DNA of 64,000 nt. Origin: Caproicibacter sp047833665 (lineage in GTDB: Bacteria > Bacillota > Clostridia > Oscillospirales > Acutalibacteraceae). Where the stretch lies: assembly GCA_047833665.1 (NCBI GenBank), contig CP181261.1, positions 1,860,001 to 1,924,000 on the forward strand, in the 5' to 3' direction. Below, one piece after another: positions 18,373 to 26,344 of this stretch; the first letter of the stretch is position 1; every line of letters begins with the position of its first letter. The position numbers were made by a program, and so were the translations under genes. Under the pieces are notes generated by a model, which saw only the letters and a program-made list of their open reading frames with translations, did not search any database and was not told the origin of the DNA.

Positions 18373-19254
18373 ATGGCATTTTCATCGATAAAGCAGCTTT
18401 TGGCAGCAACCGCGGATCAAAATCTTCCGCTTTGGGAAGTCATTGTAAATGAGGACATAAAAGACCGCGGAAGCACCCGCGAAGATTCGCTTCGGCAAAT
18501 GAGTGCACTCTGGACTGCCATGCAAACTGCAAGTGCAGAGTACAGTGAGGCAGCACGTTCCAAAAGCGGGCTAGTTGGTGGGGATGGCGGAAAAATGCAT
18601 GCGTATGCCAAAGCCGGCAGCAGTATTGCCGGCATCTTTCTCTCAAAAGTGATTGCAGAAGCACTGTGTATGGGCGAAAATAATGCTTGCATGAAGCGCA
18701 TTGTTGCGGCGCCAACTGCCGGTTCATGCGGAGTGCTGCCTGCTGTACTGATTCCGTTCTCCAAGGCAAACAAAACCGATGACAAAGAAATTATTAAGGC
18801 ACTGTTTGTCGCAGCGGGGTTCGGACAAATCATTGCTTCACGCGCATCAATTTCAGGTGCAGAAGGCGGCTGCCAAGCGGAAATTGGATCAGCTTCTGCA
18901 ATGGCTGCGGCGGCACTGGTCAGTTTAAAAGGTGGCTCACCCATCATGTGTGCCAACGCGTGCGCTATGGCTCTGATGAATTTGCTTGGTCTGGTATGTG
19001 ACCCTGTAGCGGGCCTTGTGGAAATCCCCTGTGTGAAACGAAATGTCATCGGAGCTATGAACGCTATTAGCAGTGCGGACATGGCCCTTGCCGGAATAGA
19101 CAGCGTTATTCCTGCGGATGAGGTGATTGACGCCATGCGCTCAGTCGGTGATTTGATGCCTTCTGCATTAAAGGAAACCGGGATAGGCGGTCTGGCTGCG
19201 ACGCCGACCGGAACGGCCGAGGCAAAAAAGATATACAGAAGTTTTACTTCTTAA
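18373..19254 (+). CDS. sdaAA: L-serine dehydratase, iron-sulfur-dependent, alpha subunit
   Basis: This 293-residue catalytic subunit carries the iron-sulfur cysteines in TAGSCGVLPA, GGCQAEIGSA and VCDPVAGLVEIPC, and an early glycine-rich LVGGDGGKMH. It has normal length for a split serine dehydratase and forms an operon with sdaAB. AGGAGA precedes the ATG. Its 3' end overlaps the convergent comFB-like gene by 11 bp. Confidence 0.95.
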   Translation: MAFSSIKQLLAATADQNLPLWEVIVNEDIKDRGSTREDSLRQMSALWTAMQTASAEYSEAARSKSGLVGGDGGKMHAYAKAGSSIAGIFLSKVIAEALCMGENNACMKRIVAAPTAGSCGVLPAVLIPFSKANKTDDKEIIKALFVAAGFGQIIASRASISGAEGGCQAEIGSASAMAAAALVSLKGGSPIMCANACAMALMNLLGLVCDPVAGLVEIPCVKRNVIGAMNAISSADMALAGIDSVIPADEVIDAMRSVGDLMPSALKETGIGGLAATPTGTAEAKKIYRSFTS

Positions 19255-19516
19255 GGTTATGCCGCGGATTCATTTTTACTTTTTTCGCAGCTTCATATAA
19301 AACTGTTAGCAAATCGATTTCAAACTGGCTGGACATGGAATCCCATTTGGCATATGCCCTGCCGAGATCCGTGCTCACATATTTTGGGGACATACGATTC
19401 AGTGCGTATAAGATCATATCCAACCTGCACCGCTCGCACTGACAGCAGTCTAATGTGTCAATAATCTCATCCAGTTTCTGCTGCACTAGGTCTTCCGTTA
19501 CATTAACAATATTCAT
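19244..19516 (-). CDS. ComFB-family protein (possible c-di-GMP receptor)
   Basis: This 90-residue protein has the ComFB core: NVTEDLVQQKLDEI, the Cys cluster CCQCERCRLDMILYALN, PKYVSTD and the C-terminal NPRHNLKK. ComFB-like proteins such as CdgR bind c-di-GMP in other bacteria, which would fit a GGDEF gene 14 kb away, but the ligand here is inference. The Cys set may bind zinc. Confidence 0.85.
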   Translation of the reverse strand: MNIVNVTEDLVQQKLDEIIDTLDCCQCERCRLDMILYALNRMSPKYVSTDLGRAYAKWDSMSSQFEIDLLTVLYEAAKKVKMNPRHNLKK

Positions 19517-19627
19517 TTCGCACCCACCTTAAAATAGAGTTCACGTTGTAAATTATTTGGATAATTTTACTATAGTCTTTTTTCTCATAAATGTAAATAT
19601 TGATTGCATCTTTTTTTCATTTTTGTA

Positions 19628-19656
19628 TTGCACTTTTTTAATTTATATGCTATTAT
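19628..19656 (+). promoter_or_regulatory. Promoter of tRNA-Met
   Basis: TTGCAC, a 17-bp spacer and TATTAT lie 47 bp upstream of the tRNA 5' end. Confidence 0.65.
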
Positions 19657-19702
19657 ATTAGAGTTTCTGAGACATATTTAAATAAAGTGACCGGTACTGT
19701 GC

Positions 19703-19779
19703 GGGCCATTAGCTCAGTTGGTTAGAGCAACCGGCTCATAACCGGTCGGTCCGGGGTTCGAGTCCCTGATGGCCCACCA
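19703..19779 (+). tRNA. tRNA-Met (anticodon CAT)
   Basis: A 77-nt cloverleaf: acceptor GGGCCAT pairs with ATGGCCC, discriminator A, encoded CCA. The anticodon stem CCGGC/ACCGG region flanks CTCATAA with anticodon CAT; the T-arm contains GGTTCGAGTCC. It could be elongator tRNA-Met or, if lysidine-modified, tRNA-Ile2. The 3' 48 nt are part of the mobile element attachment repeat, so the gene is reconstituted by the element. Confidence 0.95.
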
Positions 19780-19892
19780 AGCAAAAACCGCATCAGGCAG
19801 CCATTTGTTGGCTGTTTGGTGCGGTTTTTTGTGGCTCTATTTCACGTAAAAACACGCAAATATATGCAATTATTTTAAAAAATGCAAGTCAA
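19732..19892 (+). repeat. Left attachment-site direct repeat (attL)
   Basis: 161 bp, matching 34681-34841 with only two mismatches. It contains the tRNA-Met 3' half, the tRNA terminator and about 60 bp beyond, ending at TGCAAGTCAA. Confidence 0.93.
19783..19830 (+). terminator. tRNA-Met terminator (inside attL)
   Basis: AAAAACCGCA pairs with TGCGGTTTTTT with an inner CAGCC/GGCTG stem. A second copy is in attR at 34732-34779. Confidence 0.88.
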
Positions 19893-19903
19893 GATGCAAG
19901 TCA
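19882..19903 (+). repeat. Two ATGCAAGTCA direct repeats, candidate integrase arm sites (left)
   Basis: ATGCAAGTCA occurs at 19882-19891 and 19894-19903, and again twice just inside the right end (34610-34619, 34621-34630). Paired copies at both ends are typical of arm-type sites for tyrosine integrases; binding is inferred. Confidence 0.6.
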
Positions 19904-19957
19904 GAACAAATGTTCAAAACATAATCTTAGAGAGAAAAGGTAGAGCCGAAAATCTTC

Positions 19958-19989
19958 ATTTCAATCCACGCCCCTGCGTGAGGGGCGAC
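19958..19989 (-). CRISPR. Single type I-C-like CRISPR repeat (remnant)
   Basis: Read on the minus strand, this 32-nt unit has the I-C repeat form: GTCGC, a CCCCT/AGGGG hairpin, and the constant tail GTGGATTGAAAT. No second copy and no cas gene are in the window. An AT-rich leader-like stretch lies on the GTCGC side. It is best read as an eroded array or a one-repeat mini-array. Confidence 0.7.
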
Positions 19990-20316
19990 CAAAGGCGAGG
20001 CGTTTAAGAAAATCGAACTCTTTTAAAATCTCATATTATAGGCATTTGCAAGCTATCGACTACCAAAACGCCTACTTTTTCTCATCTATCTTTAAGAAGC
20101 TGCATGGCCGGGGTTGTCCCCTATCCAGATTCTACTTGCAGACAGTAACAGCATACCTCGTAAAATATGCTAAAGGCGGGTCTTTCTACCATGACCATGC
20201 ATACTAAAACTATAATCTATTCTGACATTGTTAAGCTCAGCTTCAAAGTTTCACTTCACGGCTACGTTTTTTCCTATTTTATCGGTTCCACTTGAATTAG
20301 TATGCATTAAAGTATT
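19990..20316. other. Non-coding left end of the mobile element
   Basis: No convincing gene. It holds AT-rich sequence flanking the CRISPR repeat (possibly its old leader) and the 3' flank of the Gly-rich membrane protein gene. Confidence 0.5.
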
Positions 20317-20655
20317 TCACAGCATTTCAAGATCTTCTTTTAGCTTCCTTTTTAGTGACTTGCTGATTGGATATTTTTTTATTTTTTGCAAAATTGATTC
20401 CTTGGTTTCACCTTTTGCATAAAGTTCTTTCACTACGGCAGAAAAAATAGCCTCAAATCCCCATTCATTTAAGCCTTCTAAAATAAGTCCAGCCAACCCT
20501 AGTGTTGCAATTCCCCCGAGAATTCCTCCAGGCCCAATTGCCGCCAACGCCGCCGTAATGGCAGCTGCGCCTGTAAGTCCTGTAGCAGAAATGGCAACAA
20601 GTAATATTAAGCCTGGTACTCCGAATGCACTAATTTTTGAAACAATTTTATCCAT
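20317..20655 (-). CDS. Gly/Ala-rich small membrane protein (unassigned)
   Basis: This 112-residue protein starts after AAGGAGGATAACAAAA, a very strong ribosome binding site. Residues about 12-62 are hydrophobic with many Gly and Ala (TGLTGAAAITAALAAIG, GPGGILGGIATLGLAGLI), which suggests a membrane hairpin with glycine-zipper packing. The C-terminal 45 residues are charged and Lys-rich. It overlaps the upstream HTH gene by 8 bp. I do not recognise the family; it could be a pore-like toxin, a bacteriocin-like peptide or a membrane effector. Confidence 0.75.
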   Translation of the reverse strand: MDKIVSKISAFGVPGLILLVAISATGLTGAAAITAALAAIGPGGILGGIATLGLAGLILEGLNEWGFEAIFSAVVKELYAKGETKESILQKIKKYPISKSLKRKLKEDLEML

Positions 20656-21145
20656 TTTTGTTATCCTCCTTGTTTTTATCTTTTTGTTTTTTCCTAGATC
20701 TAAGAATTTTCGGTAACCACATACCTGTAATTGTAAGTGGCATAGTAGCAACTCCTAAAAAAGGCAGAGCGGCAACTGTTGCAAAAAGACTTGCCAAAGC
20801 TACTCCAGAAACACCGCCACCCGCTGCCGCAGCAACTGTATTAATTTTTTGAGAAAGTTCTTTTTGCTCTTTTTCCGACAAATCATCATTATCTAGCAAT
20901 ATGGAAACAACTTGGGGCAACACAGTGTTTTCTGTATTTGTCTGTATTTCGTGATCTATAACAGTTCGAATAGCAATGTATTGAGTTAATGTCATAGGGG
21001 ATTTCTTGTTTTCCAAATTGCTAATAGTTGCCTTCGTTACACCAATCATATTGCCAAGCTCTTCCGTTGTCCAGCCCGCAATTCTTCGTATTACAGATAA
21101 GTTATCCTGCAATCGAACAATCTGCTTGGTTTGCATAGAATCCAC
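20648..21145 (-). CDS. HTH (XRE) protein with C-terminal membrane segments
   Basis: This protein of about 165 residues starts at GTG 21145, preceded by AAAGGAGGTG. Residues about 10-65 form an XRE helix-turn-helix (IRRIAGWTTEELGNMIGVTKATISNLEN). The C-terminal third is a Gly/Ala hydrophobic hairpin (NTVAAAAGGGVSG, ALPFLGVATMPLT) then a Lys/Arg tail. A DNA-binding domain fused to a membrane anchor, overlapping a second membrane protein gene, suggests a membrane-tethered regulator or antitoxin. No known system assigned. Confidence 0.75.
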   Translation of the reverse strand: MDSMQTKQIVRLQDNLSVIRRIAGWTTEELGNMIGVTKATISNLENKKSPMTLTQYIAIRTVIDHEIQTNTENTVLPQVVSILLDNDDLSEKEQKELSQKINTVAAAAGGGVSGVALASLFATVAALPFLGVATMPLTITGMWLPKILRSRKKQKDKNKEDNKNG

Positions 21146-21245
21146 GTTATCACCTCCTTTTGAGAACAATATATCACATAATATTAACAATGTCAAGTAT
21201 TTAAACTATGTTTATTATTTAATCAAATAGTATACCCATGTTTAC

Positions 21246-21488
21246 CTAGGGGGTGCGGACATTTTATTGGACTATATGGCTAATCCCATTTTGATTCTAT
21301 ATTCTGCTGGACTTAAATCTCCAAGAGATATTTTGATTCTCGCATCCCGATACCATACCATATAAGCCTCAATCTGCTGTATAAAATCCTTTACTGTGAT
21401 ACCTTGCCAAGGACGGCCGTAGAACATCTCATTCTTCATTCTTCCAAAAAAAACTTCACAGGCTGAATTGTCCAGTGAGCACCCCTTC
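21246..21488 (-). mobile_element. IS3-family transposase remnant (3' end)
   Basis: The C-terminal part of an OrfB integrase is readable: LDNSACEVFFGRMKNEM, then a WYRDARIKISLG region and a stop near 21272. The right end GTGCGGACA matches the left end of the IS3 remnant at 39.27 kb, so both derive from the same element type. It joins directly to the truncated pglX. Confidence 0.85.
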
Positions 21489-22742
21489 TAAGACTCTGTT
21501 TCCATACCATTTGCGAAACATACCACCTTTATTAAGCGCCCATTTATAATTACTGTTCCAAGAATCATTCTCCGCCAAATAAATGTCATTTACATTGACC
21601 TCTTGCCAAAATCGTAAGTATAGATCATTATTCCCAGTATGTAGTCCTTGTTTTGGAAAAGATATATTTGATATATTATCAAACATATCAAACATGCGTA
21701 CAAAATGACTACTCACCCAATATGCTACAGGGCTGCCGGGGATTTTGGCAAAGTTGTCGGCGGAGGCGGTAACGTCCCTCTTGTTGCCCGTTGGAAACTT
21801 TTTTGGCTTATCTCCTTGCAATATCAGACATAGTTACATAGTTATATCTACCTTTGTAACCGTCAATATGTACTCCATTTAGATTAGATACTGCTGTTCC
21901 AAAAGCAATTCCCATAACCATGTTTTCCATATGGAGCAAATTTGTTATGGTAAAATTGTTAAGTATCTTTGTTCGTAATGTTTTAAAACTTGAAAGGAAC
22001 ATCCAAGATTGCATTGTAACCATACAGTTGAAACCACTCGGATGAATCATCGCAAGCCCACGTTCAATAAATGCAGCAAACAAGTCGCTCTTACCGTCCG
22101 GATAGTTTTTCTTCACAAACTTCGAAAGCTTCGCATTCATTCCTGAACTGCTCATATACGGCGGATTGGTCACGACCACATCATATTTCTGCGCCAAAAG
22201 CCGCTTAAAGTTCCAAATGCGCAGGTCACGTTCATAGTTATCTTCCCATTCAAGTTGTTCTCCCTCGCCTTTTTCCTGCGGCTTTTCTCCAAGGGAATCC
22301 ACCTTTACAAGCGAACCGTATTCTTCTCCGTCTTCCCAGTCCACGGGATGATAGACTTGCGGTTTTACGTTTCGGGTCAAGATACGGCGGTCGTACTGAC
22401 GCGCCTTCATCATCAGCGCAAAATAAGCCAGCTGATAGGCTCTTTCATCAATATCCAAGCCATACAAGTTCTTTTCCAGAATCAACTGCGCGGCGTCGCG
22501 GGGGTTGTAACCTTCACTTTCGTAAATCTGCATCAGCACGTCAAAAGCGTATACAAGAATATGCCCGCTGCCCATGCAGGGGTCAATCAGTTTGATATCC
22601 TCAGGAGATTTAACAGGTGACTGCGCCCGCAAAACCCGCAGCCGCTCCGCAACTTCCGGCGGTTGCTCCGCTTCGTCAAGATAATATTTCCAGTTGGCTT
22701 TCAGTGCGTCATTCGGGTGTGATTCAAGCCACAGCCTGTCTT
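21489..22742 (-). pseudogene. pglX: BREX DNA methyltransferase PglX, internal fragment
   Basis: About 410 residues of the middle of PglX remain, against about 1200 in intact proteins. SAM motif I reads DPCMGSGHILVYAF and the catalytic motif reads NPPYMSSSGM, so it is an N6-adenine methyltransferase. The frame shifts near 21810-21820 (SDIARR stop versus GDKPKKFPTGN), then continues IPGSPVAYWVS and FRKWYGNR, where an IS3 fragment cuts it. The N-terminus is also lost. No brxA, brxB, brxC, pglZ or brxL is present. Confidence 0.88.
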
Positions 22743-23121
22743 AGCACAATCAGCCTACTAACCAATCGAAAAACAGACCGTTTAGCCGGTTTAGTGATAT
22801 ATCCCGTCTTTGACTCCTGCATGTTCTATGTTCAATAATTTTTTCAACGCAAATCCGGTAAACATCAAGCACCCCATGTCTTTTCAGGTCATTGCACATA
22901 CTGAGCCAAAATTTGCTGCTTTATTTTTATAAATTTTTATGTTACTGTTGTAAATAATTAACTTCTATGTAAGACAGCCCAAAGCTGTCCGGTCAGATTT
23001 CTGCCATTTACATTGTTCATTCTTAACTTCCTTATTAGAATGCTGGGCATTATTTTCAGCCTCATTGTAATTCTAGAACTCATCATAGCTATAGTTCTCA
23101 TCGGATATTAGATATTGCCTC
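22743..23121. other. Non-coding stretch between pglX remnant and hydrolase gene
   Basis: No supported gene. A 23-residue hydrophobic reading frame (23040-23111, plus strand, MLGIIFSLIVILEL...) lacks a ribosome binding site. The rest is AT-rich without recognisable motifs. Confidence 0.4.
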
Positions 23122-24153
23122 TCACCCACCCATCTTCTTCTCCAGATTCAAATAAGGCAAAGGGTCAACAGCCTCACGATTGACTCGAATTTCAAAATGG
23201 CAGTGAGGTCCGGTGCTGTCGCCGGTGCTTCCCACTAAAGCAATGACATCTCCCTTTTTCACTTCATCGCCTTCTGAAACCATCAGCTGACTGCAGTGGG
23301 CGTAAAGGGTACTGTATGTACCGTTGTGCCGAATCAGAATGACGTTGCCGTAACCGCCGAACCCGCTTCCTGTTTCACCATATTGTGCATACTCCACCGT
23401 TCCGGATCCGGCCGCGGTAATTTGAGTTCCTTCCGGAGCGGCGAGGTCAATACCCTTGTGCAGTTCTCCATTCCGATAACCAAATCCACTGGAAACAGTA
23501 AATGAACCGTATGGCAGCGGACAGGAAAAATATCCGTTCCCCGGCAGCGCCAAAACAGAGTAATAGCGCAAAACGTGAGGAACATAATCCGTATCGCCAT
23601 AGGTGTCCCATCCAAGCAGCTTCGCTTTTTGCTGGGAGAATTCCACTGCGTTTGCGTGAGAATATCCGCCCCGTTCTTCTGCCCAACTGATATATCCGCC
23701 GCCGAAGTTGTACCCCTGCAAGGCGAGGCTGATTCCCGGAATATCATCCGGCGCTTTCACCTGTGCCGCACGCAGACAGCTTGCAAAATATTGAATTCCC
23801 ACTTTAATCGAATATTCAGGGTCGGTAATCCCGCCGGGTTTTTGCGGATATTTTAAATTTGCCGGACACTCCGAACTCTGCATCGGGTCGCTGCCCATTC
23901 CTCCGCTTTCCTGCTGCATGATTGCCAGCACAAGAGGCACATAATCTGAAATACCATATTGCTCACAATATTCTTCCACCAACGGCTCATAAGCCAAAAC
24001 TGCTTCGGACAAAGTGCCTCCCTCTTGTAAATAACGGTACTGCGCGATGGTATTGGAGCCCGCGATAACGGCGGCCAACACCATCAGAATCGTGATAATA
24101 AAAAAGGCCGGGGCAAGCACCCCGGCCAATATCAAAATCAATTTCTTTCGCAT
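23122..24153 (-). CDS. Conjugation-type cell-wall hydrolase: lysozyme-like plus M23 peptidase
   Basis: This protein of about 343 residues has an N-terminal membrane segment (about 3-30), then a lysozyme-like domain of the kind found in Tn916-type elements (EYCEQYGISDYVPLVLAIMQ, QESGGMGSDPMQSSE), then an M23 peptidase domain with HKGIDLAAPEGT and HCHFEI. It would open peptidoglycan locally for DNA transfer. The ATG 24153 overlaps the relaxase stop by 16 bp. It is the only transfer-channel type gene here. Confidence 0.9.
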   Translation of the reverse strand: MRKKLILILAGVLAPAFFIITILMVLAAVIAGSNTIAQYRYLQEGGTLSEAVLAYEPLVEEYCEQYGISDYVPLVLAIMQQESGGMGSDPMQSSECPANLKYPQKPGGITDPEYSIKVGIQYFASCLRAAQVKAPDDIPGISLALQGYNFGGGYISWAEERGGYSHANAVEFSQQKAKLLGWDTYGDTDYVPHVLRYYSVLALPGNGYFSCPLPYGSFTVSSGFGYRNGELHKGIDLAAPEGTQITAAGSGTVEYAQYGETGSGFGGYGNVILIRHNGTYSTLYAHCSQLMVSEGDEVKKGDVIALVGSTGDSTGPHCHFEIRVNREAVDPLPYLNLEKKMGG

Positions 24154-25409
24154 TCCAATCCCTGCCGTTCCTGTTCCCAATCGATGTTCTGTTGGAGTCG
24201 TTCAAACTCCAGTCGGTTTTTCATCTCCGACACTTCCTTTTTTAGAGCTTTCTTTAATTGATAGATGCTGCCGGACCGAACATGGAGTAGCTTCTTTTTT
24301 GCACGAAGTTTCTGCTTTACCGGAAGCTTTTTCCTCGGTAAGGCTCGTTCCTTCCGCACAGTCTTGTCATACTCCCGCAGTTCCCGCAGCACCGCATTGC
24401 CCATCCGGGTGTACAGGTCCTTCCACTTGGTCTGCGCATACTGTTTATACCGATGTGTTGTTCCGACTCCGTACGCTGATTTCAAAAATTGTTCCTGCCT
24501 TTGTAAGAGGTCGGATAACTCAGCTATATCCTGACGATGATAGAGGCGAAGATAGCGTTTTGTAAAAGCATCTATCTCCGGCCGAATGGCTGCTAAAGCA
24601 TTCATATTGTAAAACCACAGTCGTCTGTCAGCGGGCAGTTTTCGGTACAGATTGAGAAATTCTCCCTGCAAATTCCGGTCGCGTGAAACCATGGTTTCCC
24701 TCTTTTGCGCTACGATGTTTTCACGGATAATCGTATTGATTTTTGTAAGCTCCGGAGATCGGTTCACAATGCTGTTGACGATTTTTGATTTTACTTTTTG
24801 GAGCGTACTGTTCTTCATAGCCGCCGCATACTGGCGCTCTGTGACAGTTCCTTTGTCCGCCGTTTTCACCACAAATTCCTTCATCTTTCGCGTCGGGTTG
24901 GGCTCGACCACAGCGATGTGAACATGAATGTTGTCGGTGTTGTAGTGAATGGCCGCACTCCAAACTGCAGCGCCTTCCATATGCTCTGCCTTCAGCATTT
25001 CCTTTATTGCTAAACGGGTAACGGTACGAATCGTGCCTTCATCCAGTCTGCGGGAGGAAGAATCATAAAGGCCGGCTTTCTCCAAAAATTGATTTGAAAA
25101 ACTGATGACCTGCTGCCACATGGGACTCCCCGCTTTCTGCGCGAGTTGAAACTGCCGTTTTAGGATTTCCTTTTCTTCTTTGGTTAGTCTGTCCTTGGTT
25201 GCAGTAAACAAAGCGGATGTATTTTTCGGACAGCCGGGCTGTTTTCTCGGGTCATCCATATATCCATCCATATAAACAGAATACAGACCGTAGGCTCTGT
25301 TTCGTACGGCCTCCGGTCTGTTAATGTAGTTAATATATTCGGTAAATTTCTGTTTGGAAATCACGAATTTAGATTTAAAAATCACCCCGGGGGATTCCTT
25401 TTCAGGCAT
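24138..25409 (-). CDS. Relaxase of the MobP2/MobL type
   Basis: This 423-residue protein begins with FKSKFVISKQKFTEYINYI and contains the metal-binding three-His motif in NIHVHIAVVEPNP, as in the MobL/MobP2 relaxases of Firmicute elements. Tyr-rich N-terminal segments (YSVYMDGYM) could supply the nicking Tyr. The C-terminal half is long, basic and helical. AAGGAGGTGC precedes the ATG. It should nick oriT and lead the strand into a recipient using a helper channel. Confidence 0.86.
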   Translation of the reverse strand: MPEKESPGVIFKSKFVISKQKFTEYINYINRPEAVRNRAYGLYSVYMDGYMDDPRKQPGCPKNTSALFTATKDRLTKEEKEILKRQFQLAQKAGSPMWQQVISFSNQFLEKAGLYDSSSRRLDEGTIRTVTRLAIKEMLKAEHMEGAAVWSAAIHYNTDNIHVHIAVVEPNPTRKMKEFVVKTADKGTVTERQYAAAMKNSTLQKVKSKIVNSIVNRSPELTKINTIIRENIVAQKRETMVSRDRNLQGEFLNLYRKLPADRRLWFYNMNALAAIRPEIDAFTKRYLRLYHRQDIAELSDLLQRQEQFLKSAYGVGTTHRYKQYAQTKWKDLYTRMGNAVLRELREYDKTVRKERALPRKKLPVKQKLRAKKKLLHVRSGSIYQLKKALKKEVSEMKNRLEFERLQQNIDWEQERQGLECERN

Positions 25410-25426
25410 GGAAGCACCTCCTTTTG

Positions 25427-25888
25427 TCAGAGCAAATCATCTTCTGAAATCTCTTCGGGAATATGAGTTTCCTGCGGTTTTTTCATTTTCTTTTTGGCCG
25501 CATCCAGCTTTTTCTGTCGGAAGTTTGCGATGCGGTCTTTTTCAATTTGCCGTGCTTTGGCAAGCTGGGGTGTGTCATCCACAAACAAAGTTTGATATGG
25601 CGAATACGCAAGCAAAGTGTTGACAAGTAACAGAAGAATATCGCTGTTGCGGTCTGCATTGTTAACGCCCAGACGTATCCGAGTCAGCGGAGTTTTCAGT
25701 TCCTCGGCAATCTGTTTTGCCATCTCTTTTGCAAAAAATTCTGCCGCCGGAATATCATTTCTATGCTGATGTTCCCGTATGATTTGAGAAAGTGCAGCCG
25801 TAAATGAACTCAGATGATTGTCTTTTTGAAACTGCCTAACATATGCGATTGCTGCATCTTCCAGATAAAAATTCTTTCTATGTTTCAT
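25427..25888 (-). CDS. Hypothetical protein in mobilization operon
   Basis: This 153-residue, charged, helical protein has no domain I recognise. It ends with a Lys/Glu-rich tail (KKKMKKPQETHIPEEISEDD). Its start overlaps the stop of the ribbon-helix-helix gene by 11 bp and it is 17 bp from the relaxase, so it is probably a relaxosome accessory protein (inference). Confidence 0.7.
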   Translation of the reverse strand: MKHRKNFYLEDAAIAYVRQFQKDNHLSSFTAALSQIIREHQHRNDIPAAEFFAKEMAKQIAEELKTPLTRIRLGVNNADRNSDILLLLVNTLLAYSPYQTLFVDDTPQLAKARQIEKDRIANFRQKKLDAAKKKMKKPQETHIPEEISEDDLL

Positions 25889-26126
25889 CGCCGTCCCCCA
25901 CTATGTTCAAAACTTTTTGGAGCAAAATACTGTTCTGCCGAATGACATTCAGACACTGTTCCAGCGCTGCGGCATAGCGCTGTTCGAAGTTCTGAAACTC
26001 TTCCAGCGCTGCGTAGTTATTAATTAAATTGACGAGAAAAAGATTGCGTGAGATGTTCTGTCTGCGGGCAAGTTCATCAATTTTTTTGACGGCTGCAGGA
26101 TCAGCGCCGCGCACTTTTACGTCCAT
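25878..26126 (-). CDS. Ribbon-helix-helix protein, probable relaxosome accessory
   Basis: This 82-residue protein (MDVKVRGADPAAVKKIDELARR, then NISRNLFLVNLINNYA) has the strand-helix-helix pattern of RHH DNA-binding proteins, followed by a helical tail. The ATG 26126 follows GAGAGGTGAAAAA. It is first of the mob operon and lies next to the candidate oriT, as MobC-like accessory proteins do. Confidence 0.78.
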   Translation of the reverse strand: MDVKVRGADPAAVKKIDELARRQNISRNLFLVNLINNYAALEEFQNFEQRYAAALEQCLNVIRQNSILLQKVLNIVGDGDET

Positions 26127-26159
26127 TTTTTCACCTCTCTCTTGATACTTTTTCTTTAC

Positions 26160-26280
26160 GAGTTTGCCCGAACAGGGCAATGTGGTTTTCACCACCATGA
26201 GGAGTGAAAGAGCATAAGGGGATTCTGTCCCCACGCAAGGCGGGGAGTTAGGCAAAGCCTAACGAATCGGTGGGGTCACC
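26160..26280. other. Candidate origin of transfer (oriT)
   Basis: Five inverted repeats are packed in 120 bp just upstream of the mob operon: TTGCCC/GGGCAA (26164-26180), GTGGT/ACCAC (26182-26195), GGGGA/TCCCC (26218-26232), CCCC/GGGG (26229-26245) and GTTAGGC/GCCTAAC (26247-26263). Position and density fit an oriT. The nic site cannot be called. Confidence 0.6.
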
Positions 26281-26291
26281 AAAAATCGGCA

Positions 26292-26344
26292 TTTACGTAT
26301 GTTTTTACGTACAAATTTACCCCTGTTTACGTATGTTTTACGTA
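26292..26344. repeat. Four TTTACGTA iterons
   Basis: TTTACGTA occurs at 26292, 26304, 26326 and 26337. The 12, 22 and 11-bp steps keep all copies near the same DNA face. It is probably a binding site for a dimeric regulator or replication protein. Confidence 0.6.

Noticed and set aside
18417..19136. 239-codon minus-strand frame across sdaAA
   Set aside because: Shadow of a well-conserved gene on the plus strand.
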